A stretch of 64,000 nt of DNA from assembly GCA_050943935.1 (NCBI GenBank), contig JBMNQC010000008.1, forward strand, positions 1 through 64,000. Direction: 5' to 3'. A program made the position numbers and the translations under genes. Positions 7,153-16,036 of this stretch are shown here, one piece after another. The notes beneath the pieces were generated by a model. That model made no database searches, was not told the DNA's origin, and saw only the letters and a program-made list of their open reading frames with translations. This stretch comes from Heteroscillospira sp050943935. Its GTDB lineage: Bacteria > Bacillota > Clostridia > Oscillospirales > Oscillospiraceae. Within the stretch, counting starts at the first letter, position 1; every line of letters starts with the position of its first letter.

Positions 7153-7818
7153 CTACAGCCAGCGGAAGTGGTTCACTCCCGCGCCCAGCTCGAAATGATA
7201 CTTTGCAATACCCAAATCCACACGGGTGAAAAAGCCCCGGCCGGGGTCGGCGCGGACACCATTGCCCTCCAGGATAAACATAAACTTCTGCTGATTCATA
7301 GCTGTCGGCGCCAGCAGCGCAGCGTCCACACCGCGGATAAACCAGGCCGGCACCTCTCCAGTAGTGCGCATTACCTCCTCGCGCTTTCTGCTTCGGTGAG
7401 GCTCTCCCTGGTTTCTGCCGTGGCCCACGGCCACCACCAGGCACAGGCGCTCACCGGATGCCAAACGAATAGCCTCCCGGTTTTTTGCATAGGTTGCCCC
7501 TGCCCAACAGGTATTAAGTCCCAGCTGCTGGGCTCTCAGCACCAGCTTTTCTCCATGATAGCCGCACTTTTCCTCCAGCCCCTCCCTGTCAGGGCCTATG
7601 AGTGCCAGATAATTGCTCACGCCGGAGAATTTGGCGCAGCGCGCCGTCAGGGACGAAAAAGCTTCAGGCTCATCAGTAACCAGCTGGATATGCAGACCCC
7701 CGTCCCGGTTGCATTGCTCGATACAGGCCCGCAGCTCTGCTTTCTGGGACGGACGCAGAGGTGCGTCGATGTAGCTGCGCACGGAATGGCGCCGCGACAT
7801 TGCTTCCAGTAATTCCAT
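7153..7818 (-). CDS. Nitroreductase-family protein (TM1586-like)
   Basis: 221 aa, ATG with AAAGGAGG upstream. The N-terminal SRRHSVRSYIDAPL motif contacts FMN phosphate in nitroreductases. The middle holds LRAQQLGLNTCWAG, and the C-terminal half VDAALLAPTAMNQQKFMF resembles a second, internally duplicated nitroreductase half, as in the putative TM nitroreductase family. It probably reduces small electrophiles with NAD(P)H; the substrate is unknown. Monocistronic, with its own terminator. Confidence 0.8.
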   Translation of the reverse strand: MELLEAMSRRHSVRSYIDAPLRPSQKAELRACIEQCNRDGGLHIQLVTDEPEAFSSLTARCAKFSGVSNYLALIGPDREGLEEKCGYHGEKLVLRAQQLGLNTCWAGATYAKNREAIRLASGERLCLVVAVGHGRNQGEPHRSRKREEVMRTTGEVPAWFIRGVDAALLAPTAMNQQKFMFILEGNGVRADPGRGFFTRVDLGIAKYHFELGAGVNHFRWL

Positions 7819-7942
7819 GGTGTCAGCCTCCTTTTCAGCCTATAATACCACGGACGTGCGGGCAAAAAACAGCGCAAATTGACAGCAGTACGTTTTGTCT
7901 AATTGATTTTGCCCGGCGCTCACAAAAATATTTTTTAGAAGC

Positions 7943-7970
7943 TGCAACATTTCCGCCCTCCCAATTGTAT
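7943..7970 (+). promoter_or_regulatory. Possible ECF-sigma-type promoter
   Basis: TGCAACATTT (AAC-type -35 as used by ECF sigma factors) followed by GTATAC about 18 bp later, 60 nt before the lipoprotein gene. Autoregulation by the ECF sigma encoded at 9020 is an inference. Confidence 0.3.
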
Positions 7971-8029
7971 ACAGAGCAGAGAGGCGGAAACGTCGCTCAC
8001 AATCATTTGACAATCAGGAGGACCTAAAC

Positions 8030-8953
8030 ATGAACATCAAAAAATTTCTCTGTATTATCCAGGGCGCTGCCTTGGCACTTTCTTTCGCCGCCTGCGGCGG
8101 CGCGCCTGAAGCCGACAGCACGCCGGACCCGGTACAGCCGCCCAGCAACTATATTGACTGCGGCACGCTGGAGGAGGCAATAGAGACCTCAGGCATTGAG
8201 ATTGCCGTTCCAGAAGCAATCAGCGGATATGACGACTGCATCTTTCGGGCCAATAAGACTGACGGCATGATAGAAGTTATCTTCCAAAACGCCGACAATG
8301 AAATTCGTTTCCGCAAGGGCCTTGGTGATGACGATATCAGCGGCAACTACAATGCCTTTGCAGAAAAGAGCGATGTGGAGACGGACGGCATCACCATTCA
8401 GCTGAAAGGCGCCGACGGAAAAGTAAACCTCGCCACTTGGAGCGCTGACGGCTATTCTTACTCTATTGACAGCACCGAAGCAATGGATAAGATTACCATG
8501 ACCGACCTTATCAAGACCGTCAGCAGTAGCGAAAGCGCTCCCATCGGCGGCGACCCTGCCACTTGGGGACCTGATAACCAGCCTAGTCTCCAGCCGGCCA
8601 GCCCCTTTAAGCCCTGTGAGACGCTGGATGAAGCTGAAGAAGCCGCTGGTTTCAGTCTGACCCTTCCCAGAGCCGCCGATAAGCTGGAAGCAATTGAGAA
8701 CGAGATGATTCAGGCCTTTTATGGCGAAGACGGTGCAGATATGCTCATCAGAAAGGCTGTTGGCAGCGGGGACATTAGCGGCGATTACAACAAATACGAG
8801 CAGGTTGAGACGGTGGACCGTGTTACACTCAAGGGTGCAGGCAATCAGTTTTCTCTTGCTCTTTGGACAGACGGCGAGTATACTTATTCCGTCAGCGTCG
8901 GAAGCGCTCTTTCCCAGGCCGATATGATAGAGCTTGTAAACGGAGTGAAATAA
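8030..8953 (+). CDS. Secreted lipoprotein with tandem copies of the anti-sigma sensor-like domain
   Basis: 307 aa with a lipoprotein signal peptide (LSFAAC lipobox, Cys at about residue 22). Two tandem domains of about 125 aa share FRKGLGDDDISGNYN / IRKAVGSGDISGDYN, then a VTLKG-like strand and a LA-W-YSYS-like ending. The same domain forms the extracellular part of the membrane protein at 9621-10250. The lipoprotein may bind the same signal as, or titrate, that protein outside the cell (inference). The ligand is unknown. AGGAGG lies upstream of the start. Confidence 0.75.
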   Translation: MNIKKFLCIIQGAALALSFAACGGAPEADSTPDPVQPPSNYIDCGTLEEAIETSGIEIAVPEAISGYDDCIFRANKTDGMIEVIFQNADNEIRFRKGLGDDDISGNYNAFAEKSDVETDGITIQLKGADGKVNLATWSADGYSYSIDSTEAMDKITMTDLIKTVSSSESAPIGGDPATWGPDNQPSLQPASPFKPCETLDEAEEAAGFSLTLPRAADKLEAIENEMIQAFYGEDGADMLIRKAVGSGDISGDYNKYEQVETVDRVTLKGAGNQFSLALWTDGEYTYSVSVGSALSQADMIELVNGVK

Positions 8954-8968
8954 TTTCTCATACAACTT

Positions 8969-8996
8969 AAAGGACAGGCCGTCTGGTCTGTCCTTT
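8969..8996 (+). terminator. Hairpin between lipoprotein and sigma gene
   Basis: A 12-bp stem with one G-U pair (AAAGGACAGGCC / GGTCTGTCCTTT) and GTCT loop, without a T tract. It may be a weak terminator or processing site lowering sigma expression relative to the lipoprotein. Confidence 0.5.
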
Positions 8997-9019
8997 GAAA
9001 TATCAGCAGGAGGTATGAT

Positions 9020-9643
9020 ATGGAATCTTGTTTTGCAGCAGAAAGCTGTTTACCGCCTTTTATAGCCATACTAAAATACATTCTCCACTTTTTCGCAGCC
9101 GTATTTTCCGGAGACGCCGAGAATCAGGCAGATTCATCGCAGACCGCCTGCCGTGAAAAAATCAATCGCCAAGCGGAGCGAATGCTCAGCGAATACGGCA
9201 ACGCCGTTTTGAGGCTGGCCTACTCCTATCTCCACAGTATGGCCGATGCCGAAGAAGTGCTTCAGGATGCGCTGGTTCAGTTTCTTAAAACAGCTCCTGT
9301 GCTAAATACCAAAGAGTATGAAAAGGCGTGGCTTCTCCATGCGGCTGCCAATCTCAGCAAAAACCGCATAAAGTACAATGCCGTCCGTCAGACGGACGAA
9401 CTTTCTGAGGAGCTGGCGGCTGAAAGCCGCGATGACCTTTCATTTGTATGGGAAGCGGTAAAAGCTCTGCCGGCCAAGTACCGTGAGGTAGTGCATCTTT
9501 TTTATTACGAGGGCTACCAAACAGCGCAGATTGCCCGAATACTGGATATGAGGGAGGCCACCGTCCGCTCCAACTTATTCCGAGGCAGGGAAAAGCTGAA
9601 AACCATATTGCAGGAGGCGTATGACTTTGAACAGAAAATATGA
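9020..9643 (+). CDS. ECF-type RNA polymerase sigma factor with hydrophobic N-terminal extension
   Basis: 207 aa; AGGAGG lies 6 nt before ATG 9020. Region 2 is at about residues 57-90 (VLRLAYSYLHSMADAEEVLQ) and region 4 at about 145-195 (LPAKYREVVHLFYYEGYQTA, then an HTH ending RSNLFRGREKL). Unusually, residues 1-50 precede region 2 and include a hydrophobic stretch (PPFIAILKYILHFFAAVF) that could tether it to the membrane or the adjacent anti-sigma protein. The gene overlaps the next by 23 bp, typical of translationally coupled sigma/anti-sigma pairs. Confidence 0.88.
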   Translation: MESCFAAESCLPPFIAILKYILHFFAAVFSGDAENQADSSQTACREKINRQAERMLSEYGNAVLRLAYSYLHSMADAEEVLQDALVQFLKTAPVLNTKEYEKAWLLHAAANLSKNRIKYNAVRQTDELSEELAAESRDDLSFVWEAVKALPAKYREVVHLFYYEGYQTAQIARILDMREATVRSNLFRGREKLKTILQEAYDFEQKI

Positions 9644-10250
9644 TGAAGCAATGGAGCACATTGAAGTTACACCTGAGATGCGCAGCCGTATCTTGAGCAA
9701 CATCGAAAACATTGATTTTAAAGAAAAGGCTCACGCAAAACCTGTCCGCTTTCCGAAAATAAAACGTTTTGCCGCTGCTGCCGCTTGTCTCGCCGTCACC
9801 CTTGCGGGAGCATTGACCATTCCCTATCTGTGGAATCCTTCTGATGAATCCCCTGTATTTGAAAACAACAGCATTGCAGAGGTCTCCTCTGCGGAGGAGC
9901 TGTCCGAAACCGTTGGATTTGAAGTGGAGGAACCAGGCGCTTTGCCTTTTGCCCCCCAAGATATTGTGTACACGGCTTACTGGACGGAGCTGGCGGAAAT
10001 AACCTATACAGGCGATGGGCAGACCGCTGTTTTCAGAAAAGGTACAGGCTCTGAAGACATAAGCGGCGATTACAATTCTTATGAATCGACGGCAGAGCTA
10101 TCGGCAGACGGCGCCATCGTTACGCTTAAGGGCAGCGGCGAACTCTATACCCTGGCAAGCTGGACAAGCGGTGAGTTTGCCTATTCATTATTGCTGAGCG
10201 ACGGCATTGGAGAAGCGGAGTGGCTCGCGGTCCTGCAATCGATACATTAA
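9621..10250 (+). CDS. Membrane anti-sigma-like protein with DISGDYN sensor domain
   Basis: 209 aa. A cytosolic N-terminus (about residues 1-48) precedes one transmembrane helix (FAAAAACLAVTLAGALTIPY). The extracellular domain repeats the motif of the upstream lipoprotein (FRKGTGSEDISGDYNSYEST, VTLKGSG, LASWTSGEFAYS). Topology, the 23-bp overlap with the sigma gene and the order sigma then anti-sigma indicate that it restrains the ECF sigma until a signal acts outside. No zinc-finger HxxxCxxC motif is visible, so the binding mode is not the ZAS type. Confidence 0.78.
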   Translation: MTLNRKYDEAMEHIEVTPEMRSRILSNIENIDFKEKAHAKPVRFPKIKRFAAAAACLAVTLAGALTIPYLWNPSDESPVFENNSIAEVSSAEELSETVGFEVEEPGALPFAPQDIVYTAYWTELAEITYTGDGQTAVFRKGTGSEDISGDYNSYESTAELSADGAIVTLKGSGELYTLASWTSGEFAYSLLLSDGIGEAEWLAVLQSIH

Positions 10251-10270
10251 ACAGCCGGCGTATCCCCAGC

Positions 10271-10306
10271 ATAAAACGGCATGACCTTTTGGTCATGCCG
10301 TTTTAT
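10271..10306. terminator. Bidirectional terminator
   Basis: ATAAAACGGCATGACC-TTTT-GGTCATGCCGTTTTAT, a 16-bp perfect palindrome between the convergent anti-sigma gene and the SLH gene. Confidence 0.9.
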
Positions 10307-10365
10307 GTTAATCGTGTATTTCGTCTTTCGAGCTGCCGCAAATTACGGCGGAGCTTTTTGCTTAA

Positions 10366-11796
10366 TTAATACTTACTGCTGTCGGCGGAGGATACGACCT
10401 CGCCGGGATTCTCGGTGGAGTTGGCCTCGGACCACTCACGCTCCAGGGCCGTCCAGTCACGGACCTCCAGAAGCTTGGTCCAATTCTCCACACCGCCGGT
10501 CACCATCTCGTAATCGTGAGAGTTGGTGGCCTCCTGCACCGCGGCGTAATACCACTTCTCGGTGTCGGCATTGTCCGGCCACTTGATCATATCATCCAGG
10601 AGATGGCTCTTCTCCGGAGCGCGGCCCAGGATGCGGTTGATGCCGGTGATGGCCTCGGCACGGGTGATGTAGTTGTTGGGGCGGTAGGTGCCGTCGGGAT
10701 AGCCCTCAATAAGGCCGTTCATGGCGGCGTTATTGATGAGGTCTGCGGCCCAGTGTCCGCTGATGTCGCTGAACAGGTCCTCTCCCTCGTACTCGGTGTC
10801 GAAGAAGCGGCTGAGCATGGCGGCGAACTCGGCGCGGGTGATGCTGCCGTTGGGTTTAAAGCTGCCGTCGGGATAGCCCGTGACCACCTTGGCCTCGGTC
10901 ATGGTGGAGATGGCGTTGTTGTACCAGGAGGTGGAGAACACGTCGCTGTAATCATTCATCTGGCTCCAGAAATCGCCGCGGGATTCATCCGTCAGCATAC
11001 GGAAGAAGATGGTTGTGACCTCGGCGCGGGTGATCTCGGCCTCGGGATGCACCAGACCGTCGTCACGTCCGATGACGTAGGCGAAGTGGTCGGTGGTGAG
11101 GGTGGGACCCTCGGGGATGGGCTCATCGGGAATATCGGTGCCGCCTCCGCCGCCGCCCTTGTGGAAGTGCTCGGCGGTGAACACCCAGCCGATAACGCCC
11201 CGCAGCCCGGCCAGCTCGTTGCCGGTATCCATGGGCACGGTGAGGGTTACGGTGAGCTCCACAGTCTCGTTGTTCTTGAGCTTTGCCAGGGCCACGCCCT
11301 CGCTGAGCACGGCGTCGGACAGGACCTCAGCCGTCTCGCCGGAGCCCTTTGTGACGGTGAGATTCAGCTTTTCGGCCAGCAGCTTGTAGGTCTCGGCCTC
11401 TTCCTCGGTTATGCCGTCGTGGTCGGACTCGGGCACAGCGGGAGTCTCGCCGGGGACAGGAGAGGGAGCGACGGGGAGATCCGTCTCGTGCATGGGCTCG
11501 GTGCGCAGGCGAATCTCGGCGTAGTCGCTGCCGCTCATGCCGGTAGCCTTCACGGTGATGGTCTGGCTGACGGTATCACCGGGCATAAGCTCCTTCATGG
11601 CGGTGAACAGGTCGGGATACTTGTGACCGTCCACATCGTTGTATGGCGTGTCGGGATTGAACACGAACTGCTGCTTGGAGTGGTCGTAGGTGACGGTAGC
11701 GGGTTCGTCAGCCAGGGCGGTGACAGCCACGGCGCCTATAACCAGAACCACCACCAGCGCGAGGGCCAGCAGCTTGGAAAATTTAGACTTTTTCAT
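10366..11796 (-). CDS. SLH-domain surface protein closing the SipW locus
   Basis: 476 aa. Signal peptide (about 1-29, cleavage near TALA-DEP), then a TasA-like beta region (about 30-215: SQTITVKATGMSGSDYAEIR), a Gly-rich linker (HKGGGGGGTD) and three SLH modules (about 230-420; ITRAEVTTIFFRML, ITRAEFAAMLSRFF, ITRAEAITGINRIL). SLH modules bind pyruvylated secondary wall polymer. It is last in the operon and probably anchors the matrix to the wall. The N-terminal half looks related to the four TasA-like neighbours, so it may both co-assemble and anchor (inference). Confidence 0.85.
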   Translation of the reverse strand: MKKSKFSKLLALALVVVLVIGAVAVTALADEPATVTYDHSKQQFVFNPDTPYNDVDGHKYPDLFTAMKELMPGDTVSQTITVKATGMSGSDYAEIRLRTEPMHETDLPVAPSPVPGETPAVPESDHDGITEEEAETYKLLAEKLNLTVTKGSGETAEVLSDAVLSEGVALAKLKNNETVELTVTLTVPMDTGNELAGLRGVIGWVFTAEHFHKGGGGGGTDIPDEPIPEGPTLTTDHFAYVIGRDDGLVHPEAEITRAEVTTIFFRMLTDESRGDFWSQMNDYSDVFSTSWYNNAISTMTEAKVVTGYPDGSFKPNGSITRAEFAAMLSRFFDTEYEGEDLFSDISGHWAADLINNAAMNGLIEGYPDGTYRPNNYITRAEAITGINRILGRAPEKSHLLDDMIKWPDNADTEKWYYAAVQEATNSHDYEMVTGGVENWTKLLEVRDWTALEREWSEANSTENPGEVVSSADSSKY

Positions 11797-11810
11797 GACT
11801 TGTCACCTCC

Positions 11811-12329
11811 TCAGTTGGTGTAACCGCCGTAGCCCCAGGCGTCCACGGCGGCCTTGGTGCCGGTGGAATCAACGCCGTCGGCCTGGATGCCATCGGCAAT
11901 GATGGTCACCTGCAATGTGCAGCCCTCGGGAGCTTCTCCCTTGGGAGCAATGCTCTCAATCAGCACGGGAGTGAATCCGCCGGACGCCACGCGGGTCTTG
12001 CAGTAGTAGTAACCACCGACTTCCGCCCAGTCCGTCTCATTCAGATTGACATCGTAGGTGGGTGCGGCGCCGTAGATATTGCCGTCCGTGTCCGCCCAGT
12101 TCACCACATAAGTGGCTCGGATATAGGCGTCGATGTCTCCGGTGTTCTGAATACGGACATCTTTCTTAACGGTGCCATCCAGAACCTCATCAACAGCCGT
12201 GGTAACATGGGCGGGGGTGAAGGTGTTGGTGACGGCGCCCGTCTGGGCAGCCAGCCAGGCCAGAGTGCCGCCAACGGAAACTGTCAGGATAAGGACGAGA
12301 GCCAGAAGTACTATGGATTTCTTTTTCAT
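11811..12329 (-). CDS. TasA/camelysin-like SipW-dependent protein (4)
   Basis: 172 aa. The signal region ends in VGGTLAWLAAQTGAVTNTFT, the SipW-type motif of TasA-like proteins (Gly-Gly-Thr-x-Ala-hydrophobic, then Thr-rich). The beta-rich body has DVRIQNTGDIDAYIRATYVV. Its ATG overlaps the stop of the 1231-aa adhesin gene (ATGA), so translation is coupled. It probably forms matrix fibres or a fibre cap at the surface after SipW cleavage (inference from family). Confidence 0.82.
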   Translation of the reverse strand: MKKKSIVLLALVLILTVSVGGTLAWLAAQTGAVTNTFTPAHVTTAVDEVLDGTVKKDVRIQNTGDIDAYIRATYVVNWADTDGNIYGAAPTYDVNLNETDWAEVGGYYYCKTRVASGGFTPVLIESIAPKGEAPEGCTLQVTIIADGIQADGVDSTGTKAAVDAWGYGGYTN

Positions 12330-15300
12330 GCCTGCTCATCCTCCTTTCTGCCGGCAAGGGGGCTGGTGACGATAGCCTCAGCCGTCCAGGTGTTTACCTT
12401 AACGGAGCTGCCGGAGAGCCACTTGGTGTTTTCCAGGGTGTTGGTGATGGTAACAGCGCCAGCAGGGTCGGCAGCGGAAACCGTCTCGGACTTTGCGCCG
12501 TCGGCGGTGTAGCGCCAGCTCCAGCCCATGTCCTCAGTAACGGTGTAGGTGCCCACGGGCAGGCCGACGATCTTGGTGCTGCCGTCGGCGGTGATAACAG
12601 CCTTCAGCTCGACCGCGTCAGCGTAGGTGTTGCCAGCGCCCTCGACGGTAAAGATGAAGCTGTCGTTCTCGCCAAAGAGCTTGCCGTCGGTAAGATTCTT
12701 GTCAATCACCAGTTCGCAGGTCAGGGGGTGGACGGTGTAGTAGCCGCCGGTGTGGGTCTGGCAGTTATGACCAGCCACGTTGCAGTTGGTGGTGATGGCG
12801 GCAGTCAGCTCGCTGCCTCCATTGAAGGCCTTGACATAGACCTTAACATCCTCGTTGGGCATCACCATACTGGTCAGCTCGGCGTTGTCCTTGTCATAAT
12901 ACTTCAGAGCTGCGCTGGTATAAGGTGCGTTGCCGCTGACTGCGGGGATATTGGTGTGGCTGTTGCCGTCGCTCCAGCTCACGCTGGAGGTGCCGCCGCC
13001 GGGAGTATAGCTGTCGCCGTAGTACGCGGTGGCGTCGTTGAGCGTGACCGTAACAGCGGGCTTGAGAACGTGAACGGTAAAGCTATCGTCCGCCGCAGTA
13101 TAGTCAATTTCGCCGACCTTAGCGGTGGTGGCCGTCACACCTGTGCAGTCGGCAAATGCCGACGCATTGGGGCTGTAGGTGAAGGTAACAGCAGGCGCTG
13201 TGCCAAACATATTGCTTGCAGCGTTGTCATTTGCGTCTGCCCAATCAACCCGGACAAAATTCTGAGCCTCATAATCGGGAGTGCTGCCCAGGTAAATGGT
13301 GCTGTCCTCAAAAACAGGTACGGGGAAGAAAACCGTCACATCTGCCTCGCAGCTGCTGGTGTCAGTAGCTGCGGGAGCGGTTCCCGTAGCATCGGAAGTC
13401 GCCGTTGCGGTAATGGTGTAGCTGCCGTTTGCGGTGTTGCTGACGGGGGTCTCGACCTCATATGTGATACTGTTAATGAAGTCATCCTTCCACGCATCCG
13501 CTCCGGTAGGACGTACAATCTCATTATAGAGCGCGCTTCCCTCAGGGACGTCGCCGCCATAATAGACGTTGTGGTCAACAGGAGTCGGGTCGGGAATGTT
13601 GAGCGCAATATTCACAGTAGGAACATCAAAGTTCTCTATTACATCCGCTCCGCTGTAAACGCCGGATGCGCTTCCGTTGGTGGGAACTCCGTTACCGCCC
13701 CAGAAGCCTTCGCGCACAACAACAGGAATCTCGACAATCAGCTTTCTTCCGTGGAAATCACCGCTCTGAGTAACATCGCCCTCAACACGGCCGGTTTCCG
13801 CAACGAAATTGTGCTTGAAATTAAAGCCCGACACATCGATGGTCTTTCCGCTGATCACAGGTGTAATGCCTGTGGCTATAACCGCGTCAGACCAGCTCAG
13901 GGTGCCGCCGGTATACTCAGCATCAGCCGTTTTCACGACAATACTGCTCTCGTCTGCACCTGCGGGCAGTTCAAAGTAGTCGCTCACTACATCTCTGATA
14001 ACAGTAGATTCATCCAGCGCAATGCTTGCTCCGCCGGTCTGGGAGGCAATCTGGTCAAAAATGTTTTCCAGAGCGTCGATGTCGCCAGCCGTCAGATAGA
14101 AGCTGCCGTCGGAGGTATCAATTTTTGCCCCCGGTGTAATCTGACTGATAATCTCGCTTGTATCTCCGGTATAATAGCTATCGCCACCATTGTTTCTGTT
14201 ATCAATAACATTACCCGTGTACTGCGCATTTGGATAGTTGGAGGTCACATAGTCCATGTACTTATCCATGTCGGTAGACGGGTTAGCCGCATTAGTGCCC
14301 GGCATAACGGAAATACAGTAAACAGACGCGGAATAGGTGTTTTTCAGCGTATACGCATTATCCACGGCCTGCTTTACGGTTCTGGAGCTCCAGTCATCTG
14401 TTCCGGAGGGAGCAGGCTCGCCATCCGTAATCATAACTACAACACGGTTGCGGCCCGTACTGTCATAAGCGCTGAATATGCTGTTTGCCTTTTCCAGACC
14501 TCTGCCGTGCTCTGTTGCAGATTCATCGGCGGAAATACCGTTTATAGCATTCCGGATGGTCTGTGTGTTATCGCTGACATCAAGCAGCGCCGTGCTTTCA
14601 GCTCCCGTATGGATATATCCGTTCTGGCCGAAGCTTACTACGGCTATACGGCTGTCAGGGCTCTCGGTGTTGACCGAGTTCACAAAGGCGGTAGCGGCAG
14701 ACTTAAGCGCTTCCATTCTGTTTATGGACTGGACACGGACATAGAACTGAACTCTTCCATTAGTTGTGTCTGTGGCTGATTCCTTGGGTGTATAGGCGGT
14801 TCCCGCGTTATGGCCGAAGAACCAAGAGCAGCCATCAGTCCACTTGACGCAAGTTGAACACCACTCGACCTCAGTATAGTCACGCCAGCCCTCCACATAA
14901 TATGTCTCGTTTTTGTCCAGCTCATAGACTTCCTTATAGCTGGCTGAGCTGAAGCTACTGCTCATACTGGTGGAGCGGTCAAGGACGAGGATAATGTCGC
15001 AGGGTTTCGACTCGGAGGATACCGTTACATTACCGGTTACATAGCTCTCCAGGGTAAGAACATATTGCCCGGCAGCGTCGTCCCAACGGACGTTTTTAGA
15101 TGTGAACACAGCGTCGTTGGTCACAGGGGGCGTCTCCGCAAACAGTCTGGATGCGCGGCGGGGGGCTCTGTAGGTGGTCTGGACGAAATCGGCCACATCG
15201 CTGAAGTTCACAGCAGGCTCTTCCAGAATGTTGAATTCGTCAAGGCGCTCCGCGGCATACAGCTTTGCAAAATGCGCCTCAATCTCATTCAACTGCTCGT

Positions 15301-16021
15301 CGGAAAACATGGCGATTTCATCCTCGGAGAGCTCAAAGGCAATGGCGTCCATCTCGTCAGTAGTCTCGCAGGCCAGCAGCGCCGCATAAACCGCCTCAAT
15401 ATCAAAGGGAATTTTCTCCTCCACATACTGAGAGCAGCCTTCAAGGTGCGCCTCGCCCTCGGCCACGCCGCACTCAGGGCAGGCTGCGGGCTGCTCCGGA
15501 GTCACTTCCGGGCTGGGGATGACCTCGGGGGACTCCACAGGCAGAGGCTCGGTGGTAGGCTCGGGCTCGGTGGTAGGCTCGGGCTCAGTGGTAGGCTCGG
15601 GCTCAGTGGTAGGCTCAGGCTCAGTTGTAGGCTCGGGCTCGGTGGTAGGCTCGGGCTCAGTGGTAGGCTCGGGCTCGGTGGTAGGCTCGGGCTCAGTCGT
15701 AGGCTCGGGCTCGGTGGTAGGCTCGGGCTCAGTGGTAGGCTCGGGCTCAGTCGTAGGCTCGGGCTCAGTCGTAGGCTCGGGCTCGGTGGTAGGCTCGGGC
15801 TCGGTGGTAGGCTCAGGCTCAGTCGTAGGCTCGGGCTCGGTAGTAGGCTCGGGCTCGGTGGTGGGCTCGGGCTCGGTAGTAGGCGCGGGGTCGGTAGTCT
15901 CTATGGGGTCGGTAGTCTCTATGGGGTCGGCGGGGTCACCTACGCCCTCAAGAGCCGATGCGGGAAGTATGCCGATGACCATGGTGAGCACCAGCACGAG
16001 AGCCAGTATTCTTTTTTTCAT
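12326..16021 (-). CDS. Large von Willebrand A adhesin with PTTEP repeat stalk
   Basis: 1231 aa. Signal peptide (1-24); 19 tandem PTTEP(E) units at about residues 45-160; a CPEC..C segment near 180-200; a vWA domain from about 335 with an intact MIDAS (VLDRSTSMSSS, ITDGEPAP); beta-rich Ig-like domains in the middle; and a Cna_B/prealbumin-like C-terminal domain (about 1130-1205, LPVGTYTVTEDMGW). No LPxTG sorting motif or membrane helix is visible, so retention must depend on partners such as the SLH protein. It resembles tip-type adhesins of Gram-positive pili. Position between TasA-like genes suggests assembly in the same structure. Confidence 0.85.
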   Translation of the reverse strand: MKKRILALVLVLTMVIGILPASALEGVGDPADPIETTDPIETTDPAPTTEPEPTTEPEPTTEPEPTTEPEPTTEPEPTTEPEPTTEPEPTTEPEPTTEPEPTTEPEPTTEPEPTTEPEPTTEPEPTTEPEPTTEPEPTTEPEPTTEPEPTTEPEPTTEPLPVESPEVIPSPEVTPEQPAACPECGVAEGEAHLEGCSQYVEEKIPFDIEAVYAALLACETTDEMDAIAFELSEDEIAMFSDEQLNEIEAHFAKLYAAERLDEFNILEEPAVNFSDVADFVQTTYRAPRRASRLFAETPPVTNDAVFTSKNVRWDDAAGQYVLTLESYVTGNVTVSSESKPCDIILVLDRSTSMSSSFSSASYKEVYELDKNETYYVEGWRDYTEVEWCSTCVKWTDGCSWFFGHNAGTAYTPKESATDTTNGRVQFYVRVQSINRMEALKSAATAFVNSVNTESPDSRIAVVSFGQNGYIHTGAESTALLDVSDNTQTIRNAINGISADESATEHGRGLEKANSIFSAYDSTGRNRVVVMITDGEPAPSGTDDWSSRTVKQAVDNAYTLKNTYSASVYCISVMPGTNAANPSTDMDKYMDYVTSNYPNAQYTGNVIDNRNNGGDSYYTGDTSEIISQITPGAKIDTSDGSFYLTAGDIDALENIFDQIASQTGGASIALDESTVIRDVVSDYFELPAGADESSIVVKTADAEYTGGTLSWSDAVIATGITPVISGKTIDVSGFNFKHNFVAETGRVEGDVTQSGDFHGRKLIVEIPVVVREGFWGGNGVPTNGSASGVYSGADVIENFDVPTVNIALNIPDPTPVDHNVYYGGDVPEGSALYNEIVRPTGADAWKDDFINSITYEVETPVSNTANGSYTITATATSDATGTAPAATDTSSCEADVTVFFPVPVFEDSTIYLGSTPDYEAQNFVRVDWADANDNAASNMFGTAPAVTFTYSPNASAFADCTGVTATTAKVGEIDYTAADDSFTVHVLKPAVTVTLNDATAYYGDSYTPGGGTSSVSWSDGNSHTNIPAVSGNAPYTSAALKYYDKDNAELTSMVMPNEDVKVYVKAFNGGSELTAAITTNCNVAGHNCQTHTGGYYTVHPLTCELVIDKNLTDGKLFGENDSFIFTVEGAGNTYADAVELKAVITADGSTKIVGLPVGTYTVTEDMGWSWRYTADGAKSETVSAADPAGAVTITNTLENTKWLSGSSVKVNTWTAEAIVTSPLAGRKEDEQA
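15546..15890 (-). repeat. 18-bp tandem repeat encoding PTTEPE
   Basis: Nineteen near-identical 18-bp units within the adhesin gene. Variation is almost wholly synonymous (ggtggta/agtggta/agtcgta at the same codons), which preserves Pro-Thr-Thr-Glu-Pro-Glu. The array encodes an extended Pro/Thr-rich stalk and is a candidate for length variation by slippage. Confidence 0.92.
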
Positions 16022-16036
16022 GTTCTCAGCACCTCC

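Noticed and set aside
12728..14779. 683-aa plus-strand ORF antisense to the adhesin
   Set aside because: No ribosome-binding site or recognisable domain; shadow of the vWA gene.
15546..15890. Possible CRISPR array
   Set aside because: Units are contiguous 18-mers with no spacers and lie within a coding frame.
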